From Chryseobacterium polytrichastri (GTDB lineage: Bacteria > Bacteroidota > Bacteroidia > Flavobacteriales > Weeksellaceae), in assembly GCF_900142445.1 (NCBI RefSeq), contig NZ_FRAV01000004.1, positions 1 through 64,000 of the forward strand: a stretch of 64,000 nt of DNA, in the 5' to 3' direction. The position numbers and the translations under genes are program-made. Position 1 is the first letter of the stretch. Each line of letters starts with the position of its first letter. Below the pieces are notes generated by a model. That model worked only from the letters and a program-made list of their open reading frames with translations. It was not told the origin of the DNA and did not search any database. Of the stretch, positions 57,402-64,000 are shown one piece after another.

Positions 57402-59117
57402 ATGAAAATTAAAACCAAACTGACCCTCGGCGTAGGTCTTTTATTCTTACTGATTGTTTTACTTTCAGTAATTGGCTCTGTGTATATCAATAAATTAAAA
57501 TCGGATACCGAAAAAATTCTTACCGCCAATTACAACAGTTTAGAGTTCTCCAAAAATATGCTGTTGGCATTGGATAAAATAAGCACAGACAGCGCCATTG
57601 CTGTTAAAGATTTTAAAAAAAACAATGCTTTACAGGAAAAAAACCTCACTGAATTTGGTGAAAGAGAAGCCACCCAAAATCTTAATCTACATTTCAGCAG
57701 CTATTTACAACAACCTACCAACGAAAAAGAAAAACTCATTCGTGAAGATCTGGCTAAGATTATGTCGCTGAATATGAAAGGCATTGAACGTAAAAGTGAT
57801 ATCGCCATTATTACCGCTGAAAATGCCACTTTCTGGATCGTAAGTATTGGAACCGTTTGTTTTCTGATCGCTTTTATTTTGTTGTTTAATTTACCTCAGA
57901 CCATTGCAGAGCCTATCAATCAACTTACTTTTAGTATTAAACAAATTGCCAATAAAAATTATAACGAAAGAGTTCATTTTAAAGGAAGTGAAGAGTTCAG
58001 CGACCTTGCCAATTCATTCAACATCATGGCAGAAAAACTTCAGGAATATGAAAGCAGCACCCTTTCTACGCAACTGATGGATAAAAAAAGAATTGAAACC
58101 TTGGTTAATAATATGCACGATGCTGTCATTGGTTTGGATGAAAATCATTTTATCTACATGATTAATGATGAAGCTTTAAAAATTACCAACCTTAGAAAAG
58201 AAGAAATCATCGGGAAGACCGCTCATGAAGTAGCAATTAACAATGATTTAGTAAGAGAGCTTCTAAAAAACATTGATCATCCCGTAAAAGAACCGATAAA
58301 AATTGTTACCGATAATAAAGAGAATTATTTTGAACAGGAAATTGTTCCCATCAATATTGTAAAAACAGGTGAAAAAGAGAAAAAATACATCGGAAAAGTA
58401 ATTTTACTCCGAAATATTACTCCTTTTAAAGAATTGGATTTTGCTAAAACTAATTTTATAGCAACCATTTCTCACGAATTAAAAACGCCAATTTCTGCCA
58501 TTAAAATGGGAGTTCAGTTGTTAGGAAATCAAAAATTTGGAGAATTGAATGAGCAACAAAAAGAATTATTAAAAAGCATCAACGAGGATGGACAACGTTT
58601 ATTGGATATCACCAGTGAACTCCTCAATTTATCACAAGTGGAAACAGGAAATATCAGATTACATATAGAAAATTGTTCGCCCAAAAATATTGTTCAGACC
58701 GCTATGAAAAATGTTGAAAAACTGGCTGAACAGAAAAATATTTCCATTAATTTTCAATGCTCGTTAGAAGATAACAATTTTGTCTCCGCCGATTTTGATA
58801 AAACAGTTTGGGTCATGAATAATTTCCTGAGCAATGCCATCAAACATTCTTTTCAGGATGAAAATATTCGGATCGTAGTAGAAAAATCAGATACCTTCGT
58901 TACTTTCAGCATTACCGATACAGGAAGTGGAATTGATGAAAAATACCATCGTCAGATCTTCGACCGTTATTTTCAGGTTCCCGGAGAACATCAAAACGGA
59001 ACAGGTCTAGGCTTAGCGATTTCAAAAAATTTCATTGAAAAACAAAATGGCGAAATTGGAGTGAATAGCTCGCTGAATCAGGGAAGTACTTTTTATTTTA
59101 AGTTGCCTGTGGTGTAG
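57402..59117 (+). CDS. Membrane sensor histidine kinase of the split Kdp system
   Basis: This 571-residue kinase has an N-terminal membrane helix (LTLGVGLLFLLIVLLSVIG), a small extracytoplasmic region (about 30-140), a second helix (about 143-163), HAMP (about 165-218), a PAS domain (about 225-335), HisKA with ATISHELKTPISAIKMG (phospho-His in SHELKTP) and HATPase_c (NNFLSNAIKHS; DTGSGIDEKYHRQIFDRYFQ; GTGLGLAI). Five bases separate it from the KdpD-like gene, so they form one unit. The expected partner is the NtrC-type regulator at 46796, upstream of kdpF. That link is inference. Confidence 0.88.
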   Translation: MKIKTKLTLGVGLLFLLIVLLSVIGSVYINKLKSDTEKILTANYNSLEFSKNMLLALDKISTDSAIAVKDFKKNNALQEKNLTEFGEREATQNLNLHFSSYLQQPTNEKEKLIREDLAKIMSLNMKGIERKSDIAIITAENATFWIVSIGTVCFLIAFILLFNLPQTIAEPINQLTFSIKQIANKNYNERVHFKGSEEFSDLANSFNIMAEKLQEYESSTLSTQLMDKKRIETLVNNMHDAVIGLDENHFIYMINDEALKITNLRKEEIIGKTAHEVAINNDLVRELLKNIDHPVKEPIKIVTDNKENYFEQEIVPINIVKTGEKEKKYIGKVILLRNITPFKELDFAKTNFIATISHELKTPISAIKMGVQLLGNQKFGELNEQQKELLKSINEDGQRLLDITSELLNLSQVETGNIRLHIENCSPKNIVQTAMKNVEKLAEQKNISINFQCSLEDNNFVSADFDKTVWVMNNFLSNAIKHSFQDENIRIVVEKSDTFVTFSITDTGSGIDEKYHRQIFDRYFQVPGEHQNGTGLGLAISKNFIEKQNGEIGVNSSLNQGSTFYFKLPVV

Positions 59118-59129
59118 AATTAAAATCAC

Positions 59130-59137
59130 TATTTTTG
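59130..59137 (+). promoter_or_regulatory. -7 box (TATTTTTG) of the 59154 gene
   Basis: TATTTTTG matches TAnnTTTG and lies 16 bases before the ATG at 59154, just past the histidine kinase stop. Confidence 0.5.
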
Positions 59138-59153
59138 CGATTATTACTAAACC

Positions 59154-59666
59154 ATGAATAAAAGCAAAAATTTAATTTTACTGTTATTTTTATTTGTTTT
59201 CAACTTTTTCTTTGCTCAAAATGACAATGAATATCGTGAAGCCTTTACATTAAAATTACCTGTTGACTCAGTACAATTTTTTCAGCAAGAAGTAGCAAAA
59301 TCAAAATACTTAGTTAAAGAAAATACCTTACAAATCTATCCCGGAGAACATTTGTTTATAGAAACTGAAGTTGAAAACAACGTAATAAAATTAATGAATG
59401 TTGTTAAAGAGAATAAAAATCCTTCAAAAACTATTGAAATAAAATTTTCACAAGAAGTTTCTAACAGAGAAAGTAAAGGGATGACTCTTTTGGTAATCAA
59501 TCCTTTTAATAAAAAACTAAATTATGATGCATTGATGTACATCGTTGGTAGAAATGAATGGATAAAAACCTCAATCATCCCAATTAGACCTAAGTTACAA
59601 GCTTATGAATTGTGGAAAGACACCATCATTTCGTTAGTTCTTCATAATTGGAGATTCGAAGATTAA
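59154..59666 (+). CDS. Hypothetical exported protein
   Basis: This 170-residue protein has a clear signal peptide (LILLLFLFVFNFFFAQ). The mature part is beta-rich (LQIYPGEHLFIETEVENN) with no motif I recognise. It is the first of three closely spaced genes of unknown function (25 and 9 bases between them) that probably form one operon. Confidence 0.65.
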   Translation: MNKSKNLILLLFLFVFNFFFAQNDNEYREAFTLKLPVDSVQFFQQEVAKSKYLVKENTLQIYPGEHLFIETEVENNVIKLMNVVKENKNPSKTIEIKFSQEVSNRESKGMTLLVINPFNKKLNYDALMYIVGRNEWIKTSIIPIRPKLQAYELWKDTIISLVLHNWRFED

Positions 59667-59691
59667 TTCAGCTTAAATTTAATGTATTAAA

Positions 59692-60189
59692 ATGTTTGAA
59701 CAATTATTTCAATTTCCTGCTATTGTATTAGTTCCGATTACTTGGGTTATACTTTCCATCGTTTATTTTTCAATCCAAAAAAGAAATATTCTTGCCAATT
59801 ACAAACAATTAAATTCTAAAGAAATCACCAATATTTCCGGTTCAATCATTACCAAAAGTGGGATGTTACGTCAAAGGTTTGAATGGTGTTCATTTGATAT
59901 ATTGATCAATCAAAATTCTGTTTTCTTATTTCCAAAGAGCTTTTACTTTATTCCGAGCCGTCCAATCAATCTCGTATACTCAACCGCGAATAGTAAATAC
60001 ACAAAACAAACCAGAAAACCTATACAGGTAAGAGAATTCAATATTGGAAAAGACAATGTAGAAATTGTTTTCATGAGAGATTATTTGATATCGCAAACTT
60101 CAAAACTCTATTTAAAAAACCTTACTCAGGATCAAATCAAACTTCTGGATTCGATTTTAAATAAAAGAATTAATGACCAAAATCTTTAA
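59692..60189 (+). CDS. Hypothetical membrane-anchored protein
   Basis: This 165-residue protein has one N-terminal hydrophobic helix (IVLVPITWVILSIVYFSI) and a cytoplasmic or periplasmic basic domain. I do not recognise it. It lies between two other small genes of unknown function, and the three may work together. Confidence 0.6.
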   Translation: MFEQLFQFPAIVLVPITWVILSIVYFSIQKRNILANYKQLNSKEITNISGSIITKSGMLRQRFEWCSFDILINQNSVFLFPKSFYFIPSRPINLVYSTANSKYTKQTRKPIQVREFNIGKDNVEIVFMRDYLISQTSKLYLKNLTQDQIKLLDSILNKRINDQNL

Positions 60190-60198
60190 ACTCATTTC

Positions 60199-60660
60199 AT
60201 GAAACTCAACTTAAATTTTGAAGACGCAAAAATTGAAAATGCTATCCGTAATTCTTCCAAAAAGAAAACAATAATTTTAGATCTTGCTGATACCACTTCA
60301 TGGCATAGGGAAGAGGATAAACTTTTCTACGGTAGAGAAACAAAGAAAAAACTTGAAATATCCAGAATTAAATCTCCAATCGGAAGATTCTTACCTAATC
60401 TAATTATAAAATTCAATAAAACTGATTTTCAAAACCCGACCATCAGGCTCGGCTTTTTTTGGTATTTTTTCATGGCATTTTTAATGATTCTTTTTCTTGC
60501 ATTAATTGTAAGAATAATCTTAGATAAGAGCTTTAATGAAGATGTCATTTATATGATTTTCATAACCCTTTTGTCAACCAGCTTATTTTTTATAGAATAT
60601 TCATTGACAAAACTTACCCTCAACAAGTTGATAAAAAGAATTGAAAATCAGAATTCCTAA
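60199..60660 (+). CDS. Hypothetical protein with two membrane segments
   Basis: This 153-residue protein has a soluble N-terminal 75 residues, then two hydrophobic helices (FFWYFFMAFLMILFLALIV and VIYMIFITLLSTSLFFIEY) separated by a short charged loop, and a basic tail. No family is known to me. It is the last gene of the small three-gene set. Confidence 0.6.
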   Translation: MKLNLNFEDAKIENAIRNSSKKKTIILDLADTTSWHREEDKLFYGRETKKKLEISRIKSPIGRFLPNLIIKFNKTDFQNPTIRLGFFWYFFMAFLMILFLALIVRIILDKSFNEDVIYMIFITLLSTSLFFIEYSLTKLTLNKLIKRIENQNS

Positions 60661-60731
60661 TCTACGGAATTGAAGAATAAATGAAACAAATATTATAAGT
60701 ATCTTCGATTTATTAAAAACAATCCATACTT

Positions 60732-61703
60732 ATGAAAAGAATTCTTCTATTTTCGCTATTTTATGTATTTCTTTTTACAGGAAAAATATATTCACAGGAA
60801 ACCTCGATCTCCTATGTTGGAAAGGCCATTCAGATTATGGAGCAGAACTCTGTGAATAAAAAGAGTATCGATTGGGTCACAATAAAAGAAACCTATCTAC
60901 AACAAGCTCGTGAGAAGAAAACCATTAGAGAAACCTACCCTATTATTAGAGAAATTCTTGGAAAATTAGGCGATCAGCATTCAAAACTTTATGAGCCTGA
61001 AGTTATTGAAGCCTATTTAAAAAGATTTAAAGAGGTTGGAGCCGCATTCCCTTATCCAAAAGACAGCTTGATTGATCATACAATGGCTTACATCACCGTA
61101 CCTGCCATCGGAAATATGAATCAGGATGACTGGAATGAATATGTGCAGACGTTCTATGATAAAGTTAAAAAATTAGATCAAGCGAACCCCAAGCTCTGGA
61201 TCATTGATCTTAGAGATAATGAAGGCGGAATGTTTTCTCCCATGTTAAAATCAATCCGTCCTTTTTTAGATACCGATAACGCATCAGGATCTATGGACAA
61301 TTCAGGAGCGATAAGTTTTTTCATGAGTAAAAATGATGGTATTTATTTCGGGAAGCAAAAAATAGCTACGATTCCTATTTCGGAGATCAAGATCAAGAAT
61401 AAAAATAAGCCCATTTATATTTTAACCAATAAGAAAACGGCAAGCTCAGGAGAATTTGTGGTAGCCAGTTTTAAAGGGCAGAAAAATGTAAAAATCGTAG
61501 GCTGCAATACGCAGGGATTAACCTCAGATAATTCAGAATTTAAACTGCCGGACAATGCCTTTTTAGTGATTACGACAGGAACTTTAATTGATCGAACAAA
61601 ATATCCTTATAAAGAAGTAGGAAAAGGAATTCCTGCTGATATTGAAGTTAAAAGTGATCAATTAAATGATTACATCAGCAAAATAAAAGACTCAAAATTT
61701 TAA
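60732..61703 (+). CDS. S41 family peptidase (tail-specific protease-like)
   Basis: This 323-residue exported serine peptidase has a signal peptide (LLFSLFYVFLFTGKIYS), an N-terminal helical region (25-110) and the S41 core with LWIIDLRDNEGG (about 155-166) and the catalytic serine in KKTASSGEFV (Ser near 239). A Lys two or more turns later is the expected base, as in C-terminal-processing proteases. A PDZ domain is not apparent, so it is a short form. It is followed after 20 bases by a small exported protein that may be its partner. Confidence 0.82.
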   Translation: MKRILLFSLFYVFLFTGKIYSQETSISYVGKAIQIMEQNSVNKKSIDWVTIKETYLQQAREKKTIRETYPIIREILGKLGDQHSKLYEPEVIEAYLKRFKEVGAAFPYPKDSLIDHTMAYITVPAIGNMNQDDWNEYVQTFYDKVKKLDQANPKLWIIDLRDNEGGMFSPMLKSIRPFLDTDNASGSMDNSGAISFFMSKNDGIYFGKQKIATIPISEIKIKNKNKPIYILTNKKTASSGEFVVASFKGQKNVKIVGCNTQGLTSDNSEFKLPDNAFLVITTGTLIDRTKYPYKEVGKGIPADIEVKSDQLNDYISKIKDSKF

Positions 61704-61723
61704 TTCTAAACACCAAATTCCAC

Positions 61724-62191
61724 ATGAATTGTTTCAAAACCATATCAACCGTTTTATTCATCCTAGTATTCCATTTTCACGGATTTGGGCAAGCTTTTCA
61801 ATTGGAACAACTTGAAAAATTCAACAAGCTGGATATGCCATCATTTAAAGAGGAAATTAAAAAACTGAAGTATTCTTATTACGATAAAACTGAAAGTTCA
61901 GAGTTTAATTTATATGAATACGACAGTCCGGATTATCAATATAAAATCGGAAAATTCGAATATAAAAATAATAAATCATCAGACAGAATAGAGTTTCAGT
62001 TTAAAGGCAAGACAGAGTATGATCAATATGTAAAAACGATTACCAATCTAGGCTACAAAAAAGCAGAAACCGGAAAAATTCCTGGTGGAGAAACATTTGT
62101 TGACTATTTTAAAGATAAATCCCACGTAAGATTGGTCTCTCCAAAAGCCGGGCAAAAAAATGAACCGTATACTATTTTAGTTTTTAAGTAA
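61724..62191 (+). CDS. Hypothetical exported protein
   Basis: This 155-residue protein has a signal peptide (TVLFILVFHFHGFGQA). The mature part is rich in Tyr, Lys and Asp with no motif I recognise. It lies 20 bases downstream of the S41 peptidase gene and is probably co-transcribed with it. Its TAA is part of the -7 box (62189-62196) of the next gene. Confidence 0.6.
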   Translation: MNCFKTISTVLFILVFHFHGFGQAFQLEQLEKFNKLDMPSFKEEIKKLKYSYYDKTESSEFNLYEYDSPDYQYKIGKFEYKNNKSSDRIEFQFKGKTEYDQYVKTITNLGYKKAETGKIPGGETFVDYFKDKSHVRLVSPKAGQKNEPYTILVFK

Positions 62192-62196
62192 ATTTG
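62189..62196 (+). promoter_or_regulatory. -7 box (TAAATTTG) of the AraC gene, leaderless
   Basis: TAAATTTG matches TAnnTTTG and ends five bases before the ATG at 62202. Transcription would start at or next to the ATG, giving a leaderless message. Confidence 0.45.
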
Positions 62197-62201
62197 CTTT
62201 A

Positions 62202-62954
62202 ATGAGCAGTTTAATCTACCAATCCAGCCAGCCCGATCCTTCACTTCAAGATGTTGTCGAAAGCTTCTGGATGCTGGATAATCCGTCTGAAAGTAAAAAT
62301 GTTATTCTTCTCCCCGACGGCAGGATTGATTTGATCTTTTCTCAATCTACAAAAGAACCTTTTCATATTGTGTTATTGGGAATTTGTACACATCCCGAAC
62401 AAATCGTAATTGCTGAGAAAACTAAAATATTTGCCGTAAGTTTTAATTTACTGGCTGCAGAATATATTCTTCATACTTCAGTTTCAGAATTATTAAATGA
62501 AGCGAAAAGTCTGCCCCTCGATTTCTGGAATTTTTCGGCCAATGACTTAAATGATTTTGAAAAGTTTTGTCAAAAAGCATCCGAAAAAATACAGCAAGAA
62601 CTTCAGTCTCAAAAAATGGATGAAAGAAAAAGGAAGCTATTTGATTTGATTTATGCTGAAAAAGGCGCATTAACCGTAAAAGAACTTTCAGAAAAAGTGA
62701 TTTGGAGCGAAAGACAGATCAACCGTTATTTTAATCAGCAATTTGGTATTTCATTAAAATCCTATTGTGGCATTCTCCGTTTCAGAGCTTCTTTCCAACA
62801 TATTAAAGAAGGTAAATTATTTCCTGAGCAGAATTTTACGGATCAATCTCATTTCATCAAAGAGATCAAAAAATTGTCGGGATTTCTTCCGAAAGAACTC
62901 AATCAAAATAAAAACGACCGATTTATACAATTTTCCCTTCTCCCTGAAAAGTAA
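62202..62954 (+). CDS. AraC-family transcriptional regulator
   Basis: This 250-residue regulator has an N-terminal DUF6597-like sensory region (about 1-125, beginning LIYQSSQPDPSLQDVVESFW and containing LLPDGRIDLIF) and a C-terminal AraC helix-turn-helix (about 140-245: LTVKELSEKVIWSERQINRY, then FTDQSHFIKEIKKLSGFLPK). It lies 23 bases before the second Tet(X)-like gene on the same strand and is its likely regulator. It is unrelated in its N-terminal half to the AraC protein at 19339. Confidence 0.85.
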   Translation: MSSLIYQSSQPDPSLQDVVESFWMLDNPSESKNVILLPDGRIDLIFSQSTKEPFHIVLLGICTHPEQIVIAEKTKIFAVSFNLLAAEYILHTSVSELLNEAKSLPLDFWNFSANDLNDFEKFCQKASEKIQQELQSQKMDERKRKLFDLIYAEKGALTVKELSEKVIWSERQINRYFNQQFGISLKSYCGILRFRASFQHIKEGKLFPEQNFTDQSHFIKEIKKLSGFLPKELNQNKNDRFIQFSLLPEK

Positions 62955-62959
62955 TTTTG
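62952..62959 (+). promoter_or_regulatory. -7 box (TAATTTTG) of the second monooxygenase gene
   Basis: TAATTTTG matches TAnnTTTG, overlaps the AraC stop codon (62952-62954) and lies 18 bases before the ATG at 62978. The enzyme gene may therefore be transcribed separately from the regulator gene. Confidence 0.5.
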
Positions 62960-62977
62960 CATCATAATATAAACGTT

Positions 62978-64000
62978 ATGATGATACAAGATAAAAAAAT
63001 AGCCATTGTTGGCGGTGGTCCCGGAGGATTGACTTTAGCAAGACTTTTACAGTTAAAAAATGCTGAGGTAAAAGTGTATGAAAGAGATATCAACAAAGAG
63101 GTTCGGGTGCAAGGAGCAACGTTGGATTTGCATGAAAAATCAGGTTTAGAAGCCCTTCGCAGAGCCGGATTAATGGATGGTTTCAAAGCACATTATCGTC
63201 CCGATGCCGGAAAATTAAAAGTAGTAGATAAAAATCTGAATATTTATTTAAACGAACATTCCGAGAAAAACTCTCATTCCGAGGACCGACCTGAAATTGA
63301 CAGAACTCCGCTTCGTAAGATATTATTAGAATCCTTACAACCTAATACCGTAGTTTGGGACAGTCATTTTATTTCTATGGAAAAGCATGGTGAGGGCTGG
63401 TTATTACATTTCAAAAATGGCACATCCTATTATGCAGATATCGTGATTGCTGCAGACGGAGCTAACTCTAAGATCCGTCCTTATATTACAGATATTCAGC
63501 CTATTTATTCCGGAGTAACGATGATTGAAGGCAATATTTATAATGCTGAGACTAATTCTCCAAAAATTTGGAAACTCGTTGAGGGCGGTAAAATTTTCGC
63601 TTTGGATAATGAACAGACCTTATTGTTCAGCACAAAAGAAGATGGAACCTTGACTTTCTACACAGGCTGTAACACTGACGAACATTGGGTAAAAGATTCC
63701 GGAATTGATTTCACTCAAAAACAACAGGTTACTGATTGGTTCAAAAAAGAATACAGTTCGTGGAATGAAATCTGGCAGGAATTATTTGAGAGTGATGAAA
63801 TTTCAATCATTCCTCGTCCGCAATACCATTATCCACTCGATCAAAAATGGGAACCTCTTGCTAATCTCACCCTACTTGGCGATGCTGCTCACCGAATGCC
63901 ACCGTATGCAGGAGAAGGTGTGAATATGGCTATGCAAGATGCTTACGAGCTGGCTGAAAGCTTAACAAATGATGAATTTAAAGATATAAAAACTGCCATT
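62978..64000 (+). CDS. Tet(X)-like FAD-dependent monooxygenase, 3' end cut by the window
   Basis: An open frame of 341 codons runs to the last base without a stop, so about 40-45 codons are missing. The protein has the FAD motif AIVGGGPGGLTLARLL, VYERDINKEVRVQGATLDLH, GANSKIR and LLGDAAHRMPPYAGEG. It is a clear paralogue of the enzyme at 20403, with the same motif order and near-identical wording. It starts MMIQDKK; either of two adjacent ATGs could be used. It is preceded by its own AraC gene. Substrate and any drug-inactivating activity are unknown. Confidence 0.85.
   Translation, partial: MMIQDKKIAIVGGGPGGLTLARLLQLKNAEVKVYERDINKEVRVQGATLDLHEKSGLEALRRAGLMDGFKAHYRPDAGKLKVVDKNLNIYLNEHSEKNSHSEDRPEIDRTPLRKILLESLQPNTVVWDSHFISMEKHGEGWLLHFKNGTSYYADIVIAADGANSKIRPYITDIQPIYSGVTMIEGNIYNAETNSPKIWKLVEGGKIFALDNEQTLLFSTKEDGTLTFYTGCNTDEHWVKDSGIDFTQKQQVTDWFKKEYSSWNEIWQELFESDEISIIPRPQYHYPLDQKWEPLANLTLLGDAAHRMPPYAGEGVNMAMQDAYELAESLTNDEFKDIKTAI

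Overview
The window reads as a low-GC Bacteroidota chromosome, most probably a Chryseobacterium-like member of the Flavobacteriia/Weeksellaceae. The signs are a type IX secretion (Por) sorting tail, an S46 dipeptidyl-peptidase, an Oar-like TonB-dependent receptor, TAnnTTTG-type -7 boxes ahead of many genes, an NtrC-type regulator beside kdp, and interspersed intergenic palindromes of the kind seen in this group. No tRNA, rRNA or CRISPR array was found. Family assignments come from reading motifs by eye, not from searches.

Region 1 (1-19338) is an accessory island. An ISAon1-type insertion sequence runs off the left edge. Next come a large serine recombinase, a complete Wadjet operon (jetABCD, minus strand) lying between two 65-66 bp direct repeats, a scar holding a fragment of a recombinase gene, a two-gene unit (small RNase H/RuvC-like protein plus Hanks-type Ser/Thr kinase), a four-gene Lamassu/ABC-three-component-like operon (metallo-beta-lactamase fold protein, trypsin-like protease, small middle component, SMC/Rad50-like ATPase), and a divergent pair (DUF4238 protein and an unknown protein). 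Two diverged copies of a roughly 150 bp element, each with three TTCGAA boxes at nearly the same spacing, sit at the two ends (about 541-690 and 19051-19200) and probably mark the island borders.

Region 2 (19339-31572) begins with an AraC regulator divergent from a Tet(X)-like FAD monooxygenase. It continues with exported proteins of unknown function, an SH3-like exported protein next to prmA, an SDR oxidoreductase, a glycerophosphodiester phosphodiesterase and a large Oar-like TonB-dependent receptor.

Region 3 (31814-46342) is core-like: ligA, a 1250-residue leucine-rich T9SS cargo protein, an MgtC-family protein, an NlpE-like lipoprotein, an S46 peptidase, a deacetylase/GNAT pair and an M16 peptidase.

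Region 4 (46796-59117) is a potassium-uptake (Kdp) locus in its Bacteroidota form: an NtrC-type sigma-54 activator in place of KdpE, a candidate sigma-54 promoter, three micro-ORFs (the last is KdpF), kdpA, kdpB, kdpC, two outer-membrane beta-barrel proteins, and KdpD split into a sensor half and a separate histidine kinase.

Region 5 (59154-64000) has small exported or membrane proteins, an S41 peptidase, a second AraC regulator and a second Tet(X)-like monooxygenase cut by the window edge. Many intergenic stretches in regions 2-4 are filled by palindromic MITE/REP-like elements, one apparently nested in another.
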